From NCBI GenBank assembly GCA_052390035.1, contig JBQTHI010000007.1:28155-92154 (forward strand): a stretch of 64,000 bases of DNA, written 5' to 3'. This document shows, piece by piece, positions 51,075 to 59,880 of the stretch (its first letter is position 1; the number at the start of each line of letters is the position of its first letter). This stretch comes from JBQTHI01 sp052390035 (GTDB taxonomy: Bacteria; Actinomycetota; Acidimicrobiia; Spongiisociales; ZC4RG35). The notes beneath the pieces were generated by a model that saw only the letters and a program-made list of their open reading frames with translations, ran no database searches and had not been told where the DNA came from. A program made the position numbers and the translations under genes.

Positions 51075-53789
51075 ATGGAGACAACGGCTCGAGACGAGGC
51101 GTTGCGAGCCGACATCCGCCGGCTGGGCCATCAACTGGGTCAAGCACTAACGCGCCAACATGGAACGGATCTGCTCGATCTCGTCGAGAAGGTGAGGTCG
51201 CACACCAAGGCGATCAGAGTCGAAGGTGACGTCGCGGCCGACGACCGGCTGGCGGAAATGCTCGACCGGCTCGACCTTCCGACCACCATCGAGCTCGTCA
51301 GGGCCTTCTCGGCCTACTTCTATTTGGCCAACGTTGCCGAGCAAACCCACCGAGTGGATGAACTGGCCGGCGTTGAGGGCGAGCGCTATCTCGACCAGAC
51401 GGTCGACAAGATCCTGGCCGCCGGGGTGGACCAGGAGGTGGTCGGTGACGTCCTTGCCCGTTTGGAGGTACGGCCCGTCTTCACCGCCCACCCGACCGAG
51501 GCGGCCCGGCGAACGGTCCTTACCAAGTTGCGGACGTTGGCGGATCTGCTGACCGAGCGGCGAGAACCGACCACCACCAATCGGGAGCGAGAGCGGATCG
51601 ACCGGCGAATCGAGGAGCTGATCGACCAGATATGGCAAACCGACGAGTTGAGAGCCGAACGGCCCGAGCCGCTCGATGAAGCGAAGTCGGCCATTTTCTA
51701 TTTGGATCAGCTCTTCACCCACGTTCTTCCCGACCTCGGCGAAGAGATCGCTATGTCGCTCGCCCGCCTCGGAGGGGCCGATAGGCCGCCAGTCAAATTC
51801 GGCTCGTGGGTTGGCGGGGATCGCGACGGAAACCCGGCGGTCAGCCCTTCGGTGACAATGGAGGTGCTCGAGCTCCAGCATGACCACGGGCTACGCAATC
51901 TCATCAGCGCGGTCGAGGAGGTGGCAGAGGAACTGTCGGTTTCCTCCCGGGTGCGCGACATTTCTCCGGAGCTGGCCCACTCCCTCCAGACCGACCGGGA
52001 ACAACTTCCCACCGTCTGGCAGCGTTTCCGGGGCATCAATGCCACCGAGCCTTACCGGCTCAAATGCGCGTTCATTCATCAGCGGCTTCACAACACCCGC
52101 AAGCGGATCCTCGAGGGCGGTCGCCACGAACCGGGATGGGACTATTCGGCGCCGGAGCAGCTTCTAGCCGAAGTCAATCTCATGTCCGAGTCACTGCAGA
52201 AACATGAGGGTGAACGGCTGGCATCTGGGACCGTGGCTCGTCTACAGCGGCACGTTACGGTCTTCGGTTTTCATCTCGCCACCCTCGACATCCGCCAGCA
52301 CGCCGATCACCTGCACTCCACCCTCGAGCAGCTCTACGACCGGATCGGGGTCGACTACGCCGGGTATGGTCGAGTAGAGCGAGAGTCGCTGCTCGCGGCC
52401 GAGTTGACCAGCCGCCGCCCCCTTGCCTCCCCCACGACAACGCTCAAAGGAGAGGCAGCAACCACCCTCGAAACTTTCCGGCTCGTCCGCCGAGCCCTGG
52501 ACAGGTTCGGCCCGGTGATCGAGTCGTATGTGATCAGCATGGCCCAGGGTGTGGACGACGTGCTGGCGGCAGCGGTCCTGGCGCGTGAGGCGGGTTTGGT
52601 GGACGTCCATCAGCGGATCGCCGCCATTGGATTCGTTCCCCTGCTCGAAACGATCGAGGAGCTTCGCCGGGCGGGTGACCTCCTCGACGGGCTGCTCAAC
52701 GTCGGGCCCTATCGTCAGTTGGTCACGCTGCGAGGTGACGTGCAGGAGGTGATGCTCGGATACTCCGACTCCAACAAGGAAGGGGGGATCACCACCTCCC
52801 AGTGGGAGATCTACAAGGCGCAGCGGCTGTTGCGAGCGGCGGCCAATGCCCACGGGGTGACTCTGCGTCTATTTCACGGACGTGGGGGAACCATCGGCCG
52901 GGGAGGGGGGCCATCTCATGCCGCCATCATGGCCCAGCCTTACGGCACGGTTGATGGCTCGATCAAGGTGACCGAGCAGGGCGAAGTCATCTCCGACAAA
53001 TACGGGCTGCCCCGGCTCGCGGCCCGCAATCTGGAACTGGTCCTCGCATCGGTGCTCGAAGCCTCCCTGCTTCACCGGACTTCCCGTCAACCCAAAGAGG
53101 TCCTCGATCGGTGGACCGAGGCCATGGAAGCATTTTCCATGGCCTCCCATCGGGCATATCGCGGGCTGGTCGATGATCCCGATCTGATCGGGTATTTCCT
53201 TTCGGCCACCCCGGTCGAGGAGTTGGGCGAGATGAACATCGGATCGCGACCGTCCCGGAGACCCGGCGGGGGAGGCGGGCTGGCCGACCTGCGCGCCATA
53301 CCCTGGGTGTTCGGCTGGACCCAGTCTCGCCAGATAGTGCCTGGTTGGTACGGGGTCGGTTCGGGGCTGGCCGCCGTCGAGGACGGATACGCCACGGAGT
53401 TCGCCGAGATGGCCGAGAACTTCCTCTATCTCCAGACCTTCCTTGCAAACGTGGAGATGACGCTGGCCAAGACCGATCTGTCAATCGCCCGCCGCTATGT
53501 CGAAAGGCTGGTCGCCCCGGAGCATCGTCACCTGTTGGGCAAAATCGAGGCCGAATACCGGCTCACGGTTGAGGCGGTGACAGGGCTGACCGGCCGCAAG
53601 GTCCTCGGGAACAACCCGGTGCTCGCTCGCACGCTCGATGTACGCAATCGATATCTCGATCCGATCAACTTCATGCAAGTGTCGCTGCTCCAAAGGAGCC
53701 GGCGGGTAGGCGGCCAGGATCACCAACTTCAACGAGCGCTGCTCCTCACGGTCAACGGCATTGCCGCCGGAATGCGCAACACCGGGTGA
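51075..53789 (+). CDS. ppc: Phosphoenolpyruvate carboxylase
   Basis: 904 residues. Makes oxaloacetate from PEP and bicarbonate to refill the TCA cycle. Catalytic His in VFTAHPTEAARRT, FGSWVGGDRDGNP, YSDSNKEGGITTSQW, LFHGRGGTIGRGGGPSHAAI, and a C-terminal MRNTG end, which in this family closes the active or allosteric region. Start ATG 51075 is seven bases after a TACCCT box. One base separates it from the convergent molybdopterin oxidoreductase. Confidence 0.96.
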   Translation: METTARDEALRADIRRLGHQLGQALTRQHGTDLLDLVEKVRSHTKAIRVEGDVAADDRLAEMLDRLDLPTTIELVRAFSAYFYLANVAEQTHRVDELAGVEGERYLDQTVDKILAAGVDQEVVGDVLARLEVRPVFTAHPTEAARRTVLTKLRTLADLLTERREPTTTNRERERIDRRIEELIDQIWQTDELRAERPEPLDEAKSAIFYLDQLFTHVLPDLGEEIAMSLARLGGADRPPVKFGSWVGGDRDGNPAVSPSVTMEVLELQHDHGLRNLISAVEEVAEELSVSSRVRDISPELAHSLQTDREQLPTVWQRFRGINATEPYRLKCAFIHQRLHNTRKRILEGGRHEPGWDYSAPEQLLAEVNLMSESLQKHEGERLASGTVARLQRHVTVFGFHLATLDIRQHADHLHSTLEQLYDRIGVDYAGYGRVERESLLAAELTSRRPLASPTTTLKGEAATTLETFRLVRRALDRFGPVIESYVISMAQGVDDVLAAAVLAREAGLVDVHQRIAAIGFVPLLETIEELRRAGDLLDGLLNVGPYRQLVTLRGDVQEVMLGYSDSNKEGGITTSQWEIYKAQRLLRAAANAHGVTLRLFHGRGGTIGRGGGPSHAAIMAQPYGTVDGSIKVTEQGEVISDKYGLPRLAARNLELVLASVLEASLLHRTSRQPKEVLDRWTEAMEAFSMASHRAYRGLVDDPDLIGYFLSATPVEELGEMNIGSRPSRRPGGGGGLADLRAIPWVFGWTQSRQIVPGWYGVGSGLAAVEDGYATEFAEMAENFLYLQTFLANVEMTLAKTDLSIARRYVERLVAPEHRHLLGKIEAEYRLTVEAVTGLTGRKVLGNNPVLARTLDVRNRYLDPINFMQVSLLQRSRRVGGQDHQLQRALLLTVNGIAAGMRNTG

Positions 53790-53790
53790 T

Positions 53791-55797
53791 TCAGCTCGGA
53801 GCCACCTCCACCAACGTGTCGAAGAAGGCGGCGCCGCCCCCCCAGTCGGTGTCGGCATCGTTGGTGAGGGCGTTCACGTTGAGACTGTTGCCCCACCATC
53901 CCCAGGGGATGGCGACCATCCCCGGACGCAAGCGATCGCTAATGCGGGCCGGGAGGGTCAGCTCTCCTCGATCGTTCCATATCCGAACGTCGCCACCGTC
54001 GACGATGCCCCGGCGGTCGGCGTCCACCCGGTCCAGCTCGAGATGAGGCCCGTCTTCAAAGCGGGCGTGATGAGCGGAGTAGGTGGTGTTGAGAAAACGT
54101 ATGTGATGCTTGGGTGTCATCAGCATCAAGGGGAACCGGGTTGCAAGCTCCGGATCGCCGCCTGGGCTTTCCCGGGCGGGGTGATATGACGGCAATGGAT
54201 CTTGGCCCTGGGAGGCCAGCGACTCCGAGTAGAGCTCCGCACGTCCGCTGGCCGTCTCGAAACCACCGTCCACGTAAGGGGTCAACGGCTCGGGAAGATC
54301 GAGGCGTACGAATCCCTGTTTACGCAACAACCCGATGTCGACACCGGGTAACACTCGCCGAATGAGGGTTTCGTCGTCCATAGAGAAGAGCGGATCGTCG
54401 AAGCCGAAGGCGGAGGCCAGCCTTCGCCACAACTCGGTGTTCGGTATCGACTCCCCGAGAGGTGCGACGGCCGGTTCGTTCCAACCTAGATAGAGGTGAC
54501 CCCAGCTGGGGATGACATCGAGATGCTCGACCTCGGTGGTGGCAGGAAGCAGCACATCGGCAAAAAGGGCGGTGTCGGTCATGAACTGCTCGGACACGAC
54601 CGTGAACAAGTCGTCCCTGGCCAATCCGGCTCGGGTGGCGGCGGCGTTGGGCACCGACACCAGCGGGTTGCCGTTCCACACGAAGAGGGCGTGTACCCCC
54701 ATTGTGGGATCGGACAGTGCTCTTCCCAGATGGACCATGTTGATCTCGCGGCTTGAGCTGCGCGCCAGGTACACGGTCCGATCGAGCACCGGATCGACAT
54801 AGCTTCCGACCGACCGGGCCAGTCCGCCGCCCCTATGCCGCCAGTGCCCGGTCAGTACCGGAAGGCAGGCGAGAGTGCGGAAAAACATCGCACCGCGCTC
54901 TCGATGCTCGGCGCCGATGAGGGTGCGGATCAAAGCAGGCCGCGTCGTCCCGTATATAGCGGCGAGTCGCTCAATATCGGCAGGATCGAGACCGCAAATC
55001 GCGCCTGCTCGTTCCGGAGTCCACGAACGAACTCGGTCCGCCAGTTCATTGAAACCAACGGCGTAGCGATCGACGTAATCGCGGTCGATCAGATCGTCGC
55101 GAATCAGCACGTGCATGATCGCCAGCATCAACGCGACGTCGGTCCCCGGGAGCGGTTGGATGAACCAATCGGCCGAGTCGGCCGTGATCGTTCGGATCGG
55201 ATCGATCACCACCACCTGCGCTCCGTTGGTCCTCGCCTCCTGGACAAAGGGCCAGAGGTGACGGTTGGTGAGCCGGGTATTGGTGCCCCATAAGATCACG
55301 AGTTGAGAAAAACGCACGTCCATTGGGTCGGCTCCGCGGCCGGTCCCGTAGGTGGATTGAACTCCCGCCTTCGCAGTCGCCCCGCAGAGGGAACCGGTGA
55401 GCCGGGAGGCGCCGAGGGCGGCAAAAAAATGGGCATCGAGCAGCGACATCTGGATAAGACCCTGGGTGCCGGCATCCCACCAAGGGAGGACCGCTTCGCC
55501 ACCAAATCGGTCGATTACCTCGTTGACGCGTGACTTGATGGTTGCCAGAGCGTCCTCCCATGCGACCCGAGCGAACCGACCATCTCCCTTAGGCCCGACA
55601 CGGATCATCGGGTGGAGTAGGCGGTCGGGGTGGTAGACCCGGTCGAGGAACCGGTTGACCTTCGGGCACAGCTCTCCCCGCGAATAGGGGTGCTCCGGGT
55701 TGCCCCTGAGCTTGGTCGCCCGGCCATCCTCCACGGTGACCACCCACCCGCACGAGTCGGGACAATCGTGGTGGCAGGTACCGAGAGTGGCGGTCAC
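53791..55797 (-). CDS. Molybdopterin-dependent oxidoreductase
   Basis: 668 residues from GTG 55797, six bases after a TACCCT box, which fixes the start. DMSO reductase superfamily. N-terminal 4Fe-4S ligands Cys8, Cys12, Cys16 (CHHDCPDSC) and Cys44; then LWWD-type and GTNTRLTNRH MGD-binding stretches; C-terminal MGD domain ending with VEVAPS. A candidate metal ligand is the Cys in TGSLCGATA. No Tat signal and no small or membrane subunit next to it, so probably cytosolic. Formate or another oxyanion/organic substrate; fdhD at 26 kb could mature it. Substrate not assignable. Confidence 0.88.
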   Translation of the reverse strand: MTATLGTCHHDCPDSCGWVVTVEDGRATKLRGNPEHPYSRGELCPKVNRFLDRVYHPDRLLHPMIRVGPKGDGRFARVAWEDALATIKSRVNEVIDRFGGEAVLPWWDAGTQGLIQMSLLDAHFFAALGASRLTGSLCGATAKAGVQSTYGTGRGADPMDVRFSQLVILWGTNTRLTNRHLWPFVQEARTNGAQVVVIDPIRTITADSADWFIQPLPGTDVALMLAIMHVLIRDDLIDRDYVDRYAVGFNELADRVRSWTPERAGAICGLDPADIERLAAIYGTTRPALIRTLIGAEHRERGAMFFRTLACLPVLTGHWRHRGGGLARSVGSYVDPVLDRTVYLARSSSREINMVHLGRALSDPTMGVHALFVWNGNPLVSVPNAAATRAGLARDDLFTVVSEQFMTDTALFADVLLPATTEVEHLDVIPSWGHLYLGWNEPAVAPLGESIPNTELWRRLASAFGFDDPLFSMDDETLIRRVLPGVDIGLLRKQGFVRLDLPEPLTPYVDGGFETASGRAELYSESLASQGQDPLPSYHPARESPGGDPELATRFPLMLMTPKHHIRFLNTTYSAHHARFEDGPHLELDRVDADRRGIVDGGDVRIWNDRGELTLPARISDRLRPGMVAIPWGWWGNSLNVNALTNDADTDWGGGAAFFDTLVEVAPS

Positions 55798-55803
55798 ACC
55801 GGC

Positions 55804-55833
55804 AGGGTACCCCAGAGCACCGGTCGCTACCCT
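55804..55833. promoter_or_regulatory. Divergent leaderless promoters (oxidoreductase and upp)
   Basis: TACCCT on the minus strand (55804-55809), six bases before GTG 55797, and TACCCT on the plus strand (55828-55833), eight bases before ATG 55842, in a 44-base gap. Confidence 0.5.
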
Positions 55834-55841
55834 CCCCGGCC

Positions 55842-56462
55842 ATGCCGGTGACCGTTGTCTCCCATCCACTCGCCCAGCATTACCTCACCACCCTCCGCGA
55901 TAGACATACGGCGACGCCGTTGTTCCGCGAGACGGCGCGGCGCCTCGCCTATCTGCTGGTGGCCGAAGCCACCTCGGACATTTCACTCCGGGAAAAGCCG
56001 ATCGAGACCCCGCTCGAGCCGACCACCGGGACGATGCTCGGCAAGCCGATCGTGGTGGTGGCGGTCTTTCGAGCCGGTCTTGGCCTGATCGACGCCGCCA
56101 CCGATCTGCTCCCCAACGCCCGCATCGGTTATGCCGGCGTCCAGCGCAATGAGGAGACCGCCGAGCCTGTCGAGTACTACACCAAGTTCCCCACCATGAC
56201 CGACGCCCGAGTGCTCATCCTCGAGCCGATGCTGGCCACCGGTGGCTCGCTGGCCTGGGCCTGTGATCAGGTAAAGGAACATGGGGCCAATGACGTCACC
56301 GCAGTTTGTGTGGTCTCGGCGCCGGCGGGAATCGCGGTGATGGCCGACCGCCACCCCGAAGTCCGAATCGTTACCGCCTCAATCGACCGCGACCTCAACG
56401 ACAGCTTCTACATTCGACCGGGGTTGGGCGACATGGGTGACCGGCTGTTCGGCACGACGTGA
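55842..56462 (+). CDS. upp: Uracil phosphoribosyltransferase
   Basis: 206 residues. Uracil plus PRPP to UMP. PRPP loop VLILEPMLATGGSLAWA, uracil end SIDRDLNDSFYIRPGLGDMGDRLFGT. Start ATG 55842; stop overlaps deoB (GTGA). First gene of upp-deoB-deoA. Confidence 0.95.
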   Translation: MPVTVVSHPLAQHYLTTLRDRHTATPLFRETARRLAYLLVAEATSDISLREKPIETPLEPTTGTMLGKPIVVVAVFRAGLGLIDAATDLLPNARIGYAGVQRNEETAEPVEYYTKFPTMTDARVLILEPMLATGGSLAWACDQVKEHGANDVTAVCVVSAPAGIAVMADRHPEVRIVTASIDRDLNDSFYIRPGLGDMGDRLFGTT

Positions 56463-57637
56463 GCGGCGTCAGGCGGGCCGTCATCGTGATCATGGACTCC
56501 TGCGGGGCGGGCGAGGCTCCCGACGCTGCAGAGTATGGAGACGAAGGGTCCGACACCCTCGGGCACACAGCCGACGCCGTCGGCGGTCTCGACCTTCCCA
56601 ACTTCCAAACGGCCGGGTTGGGGAACCTCCACGGACGCATCAAGGGCGTCCCCGCCAGCCCCAACCCGACAATGGCCTTCGGAAGGCTGGCGGAAGCATC
56701 CGCCGGTAAGGACTCGACCACCGGACACTGGGAGATCGCCGGAATCATCACAGCCGAACCACAGGCCACCTTCACCGACAGGGGCTTTCCGGTCGAGCTG
56801 GTCAACGCCGTCGAGGAGGACTCCGGTCACCGGTTCATCGGCAACTATGCCGCCTCCGGGACCGTGATCCTCGACGAACTTGGTGAAGAACACCTCCGTA
56901 CCGGTCACCCGATCCTCTACACCTCGGCCGACTCGGTTTTCCAGATCGCGGCCCATAAACGGGTCGTACCCCTCGCCGAGCTCTATCGGATCTGCCGGAT
57001 TGCACGCAAACATTGCGACCGCTATCACATTGGGAGGGTTATCGCCCGGCCATTTGAAGGAGAACCCGGCAACTTTCGGCGCACGTACGAAAGGCAGGAC
57101 TTCGCCATGGCTCCTCACTCCCCCACTCTGCTCGATCACGCCAAACGTGCCGGGCTGTCGGTATTCGGAGTGGGCAAGATCGAAGACCTTTTCTCCGGGC
57201 GGGGCCTCACCGGTTCGGTCCACACCGAAGGCGACGAGGATGGGCTCGCCAAAACTCTCGGTGCGATGCAAGAACTGACCTCCGATGGGATCGTCTTCAC
57301 CAATCTGGTTGACCTCGACATGACGTACGGTCATCGGGAGAATCCGGAGGGTTATGCCGCCGGTCTGCGTCTCATCGACTCCTATCTACCCCGCCTGGTC
57401 GACAGCCTCCCATCTGACGGCCTCTTGCTGATATCAGCCGATCATGGCAACGATCCCACCGATGGCTCCACCGACCACACGAGGGAATATGTGCCCCTGC
57501 TCGTCGCCGGGTTGAACGCCGCCGGCGTCGACCTCGGCATTCGGCGCCAATTCTGCGACGTGGCGGCCACGATCGCCGAAGCAATGGACCTTCCGAGACC
57601 GGAGCGGGGAACCTCCTTCCTCGCTGAGATCACGTGA
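56459..57637 (+). CDS. deoB: Phosphopentomutase
   Basis: 392 residues, alkaline-phosphatase superfamily. Interconverts (deoxy)ribose 1- and 5-phosphate. Metal and phosphothreonine motifs VIVIMDSCGAGEAPDA, DSTTGHWEIAG, DMTYGHRENP and SADHGNDPTD. Between upp and deoA with GTGA overlaps on both sides. Confidence 0.95.
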   Translation: MSGVRRAVIVIMDSCGAGEAPDAAEYGDEGSDTLGHTADAVGGLDLPNFQTAGLGNLHGRIKGVPASPNPTMAFGRLAEASAGKDSTTGHWEIAGIITAEPQATFTDRGFPVELVNAVEEDSGHRFIGNYAASGTVILDELGEEHLRTGHPILYTSADSVFQIAAHKRVVPLAELYRICRIARKHCDRYHIGRVIARPFEGEPGNFRRTYERQDFAMAPHSPTLLDHAKRAGLSVFGVGKIEDLFSGRGLTGSVHTEGDEDGLAKTLGAMQELTSDGIVFTNLVDLDMTYGHRENPEGYAAGLRLIDSYLPRLVDSLPSDGLLLISADHGNDPTDGSTDHTREYVPLLVAGLNAAGVDLGIRRQFCDVAATIAEAMDLPRPERGTSFLAEIT

Positions 57638-58941
57638 ACGCCGTCGAGCTGATTCAAAAGAAGCGGGACGGCGGCCAGCTCTCCACCGCTGAGATCGCCT
57701 GGGTGATCTCCTCCTACACGGCCGGCACGGTGCCCGACTACCAGATGTCGGCGATGGCGATGGCCATCTTCCTCAACGGGCTCGATCGGGCGGAGCTGGT
57801 CGAATGGACTCGCGCCATGCTCCACTCCGGCGAGATCCTCGACTTCTCCGATGTGCCTTTGCCAAAGGTCGACAAACACTCCACCGGCGGGGTCGGAGAC
57901 AAGGTGTCGATCCCGCTCGCCCCAATGGTGGCGGCGTGCGGGGTGGCGATCCCGATGATGTCGGGCCGAGGGCTCGGGCACACCGGCGGCACCCTCGACA
58001 AACTCGAGTCGATCCCCGGCTTCACCGTCGCCCTCGACCCTGGACGATTTCGTGCCGTCCTCGACCGCTGCGGTCTGGTTCTCGCCGGGCAATCGGAGAC
58101 ACTTGTCCCAGCCGACCGCAAGCTCTACTCATTGCGTGACGCCACCGGAACGGTCGAATCGATACCGCTGATCGCCTCCTCGATCATGTCGAAGAAGCTG
58201 GCCGAAGATCTCGACGGTTTGGTGCTCGACGTCAAAGTGGGTAGCGGAGCGTTCATGAAGAGCCTGACCAGGGCCCGCTCACTGGCCGCCACGATGGTCG
58301 AGCTCGGGAAGGCGTACGACGTGAAGACCGTCGCCCTACTCACCGCCATGGACGCCCCGCTGGGAAATGAGGTGGGAAATGCCAACGAGATCGCCGAGTC
58401 GATCGCTGTGATGTCGGGTGGCGGGCCGGCCGATCTGGTCGACGTCACCATGGCGCTGGGGGTGGAGATGCTGGCCGTCGCCGGCGTCGAACAGGACCGC
58501 GCCAAGGCGACGGCGCTGCTCGAGGAAAGCCGTCGCAGCGGTCGGGCCCTCGAGGTCTTCGCGAGGGTAGTGGAGGCGCAGGGAGGCGACCCGAAGGTGG
58601 TCGACGACCCAGTGCAGGTGCTGCCCCGGGCACCCCATCAGGTCGAGTGGCGAGCTGCCAGCTCTGGTTACCTGTCTGGCCTCGATGCGCTCCGAGTGGG
58701 GGTAGCAGCGATGCGCCTCGGAGCCGGACGGGAGCGCAAGGAAGACACCGTCGACCCTGCGGTGGGAATCACCGTGCTGCAAAAGCCGGGCGCAACGATT
58801 GAGGAGGGACAGCCATTGCTGCGGCTCGCCTACCGGCACCCGGCTCGGCTGGAGGAGGCCTTGACCGTATTGGAGGGAGCGGCCGAAATTGGCGACGAGG
58901 CCCCACCGGCCGCCAATCTGATCATCGAACGAATCGGATAA
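57634..58941 (+). CDS. deoA: Thymidine/pyrimidine-nucleoside phosphorylase
   Basis: 435 residues. Splits pyrimidine nucleosides to base and (deoxy)ribose 1-phosphate. DKHSTGGVGDKVSIPLAPM, SGRGLGHTGGTLDKLESI and LDVKVGSGAFMK are phosphate and substrate motifs; a C-terminal swivel domain follows. With deoB and upp it channels nucleosides into uracil reuse and pentose catabolism. Ends three bases before the convergent RES gene. Confidence 0.93.
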   Translation: MNAVELIQKKRDGGQLSTAEIAWVISSYTAGTVPDYQMSAMAMAIFLNGLDRAELVEWTRAMLHSGEILDFSDVPLPKVDKHSTGGVGDKVSIPLAPMVAACGVAIPMMSGRGLGHTGGTLDKLESIPGFTVALDPGRFRAVLDRCGLVLAGQSETLVPADRKLYSLRDATGTVESIPLIASSIMSKKLAEDLDGLVLDVKVGSGAFMKSLTRARSLAATMVELGKAYDVKTVALLTAMDAPLGNEVGNANEIAESIAVMSGGGPADLVDVTMALGVEMLAVAGVEQDRAKATALLEESRRSGRALEVFARVVEAQGGDPKVVDDPVQVLPRAPHQVEWRAASSGYLSGLDALRVGVAAMRLGAGRERKEDTVDPAVGITVLQKPGATIEEGQPLLRLAYRHPARLEEALTVLEGAAEIGDEAPPAANLIIERIG

Positions 58942-58944
58942 CTC

Positions 58945-59394
58945 TTAAAGGCGCTCATCCCATGGGACCCGGAACGGCTCCGACACCTCGATGGCCGAGG
59001 CCTCCGGATGGTGGGGGTTGACGATCAGTGTCCGACCGATGGGGCGGGCAGGCACCGACGGAACGATGAGGACGGGCGTTCGGCCTTCCTCGAGCCACGT
59101 GTCTCCGAAGTTCCGAGCCGCCGCCGATTCTCGGGCATCCCACCCGGAAAGCCGGATGGGCTCGAGCCGCTCCACCAATTCTTCGGGTACGTCGATTCGC
59201 ACTGCCCGGTGAGGACCGGGAAGGGTCCGAGGCCGGACCGCGTGGGCCAATGTCTCGAGGATGGCCCCGGCGAAGCTGTCCGATGCATAAATCACCTCCC
59301 GCCCGGGAGAGTTCCATCGAGAGCCACGCCTCCACGCCCCGGCCCCGTCGTAAGGATGGTATTGAACCTTGGCGATCCTCCAGCCGGTGATCAC
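58945..59394 (-). CDS. RES-domain toxin (NAD+ phosphorylase family)
   Basis: 149 residues. RES toxins degrade NAD+ when free. WRIAKVQYHPYDGAGAWRRGSRWNSPG gives the conserved Arg and the G-x-RWN motif; VIYASDSFAGAILETLAH and a C-terminal region with Ser (IEVSEPFR) follow. GTG 59394 directly follows the antitoxin TAA, so they are coupled. Toxin neutralised by the Xre protein upstream. Confidence 0.9.
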   Translation of the reverse strand: MITGWRIAKVQYHPYDGAGAWRRGSRWNSPGREVIYASDSFAGAILETLAHAVRPRTLPGPHRAVRIDVPEELVERLEPIRLSGWDARESAAARNFGDTWLEEGRTPVLIVPSVPARPIGRTLIVNPHHPEASAIEVSEPFRVPWDERL

Positions 59395-59832
59395 TTAGAC
59401 CGGCAGCGAATACTCGAGCGACCAGAGGAGGTCTTCGACCAGGCGGGTCCCCAGGTCGGTGCGGATGAGATCGACCGGACGTTCGTCGTCGAGCTGCGGT
59501 TGGCGGCTGATGAGGAACTCATGAGCCGGATCTGGATGGGTCCATACCTGCTCGGCAAGGGCCGTCATCCGGGCCAGCCGTTCGAGACGTTCGCTCTCGT
59601 CGATTGAGAGGTGGGTACGACGCCGATGCAAAGTGGTCTTGGAAACAACACGGTGTTTGAGGTCGGTCGCCGGCCGTCCTTCTCCTCCCACCCGGCGGAC
59701 GACCAGGTCGAGAGAGGCGGTGGGAAGACCCGCCTCTACCGCAGCCGCAAGTTGTGCAGTGGTGCGAATCCGACGGCCGAGGACCTTTTGACCGCCCAGC
59801 ACCCGAACCACAGCCGCAGGGGCTACAGACAT
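59395..59832 (-). CDS. Xre/MbcA/ParS-type antitoxin
   Basis: 145 residues. N-terminal divergent HTH (VVRVLGGQKVLGRRIRTTAQLAAAVEAGLP, a Xre-like start) and the C-terminal toxin-binding MbcA/ParS domain (ALAEQVWTHPDPAHEFLISRQPQLDDERPVDLIRTDLGTRLVEDLLWSLEY region). Partner of the RES toxin; as in related pairs it should repress the operon through the palindrome at 59846-59880. Confidence 0.88.
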   Translation of the reverse strand: MSVAPAAVVRVLGGQKVLGRRIRTTAQLAAAVEAGLPTASLDLVVRRVGGEGRPATDLKHRVVSKTTLHRRRTHLSIDESERLERLARMTALAEQVWTHPDPAHEFLISRQPQLDDERPVDLIRTDLGTRLVEDLLWSLEYSLPV

Positions 59833-59845
59833 GCAGTCTCTTTCT

Positions 59846-59880
59846 GTTCCACTTGGAATATTTATCGTACCAGATGGAAC
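59846..59880. promoter_or_regulatory. Operator/promoter of the RES-Xre operon
   Basis: GTTCCACTTGG (59846-59856) and CCAGATGGAAC (59870-59880) form an inverted repeat (9 of 11 positions) around a 13-base AT-rich centre holding TACGAT on the minus strand (59864-59869). It lies 14-48 bases before the antitoxin start and overlaps the last codons of the HNH gene. Confidence 0.75.
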
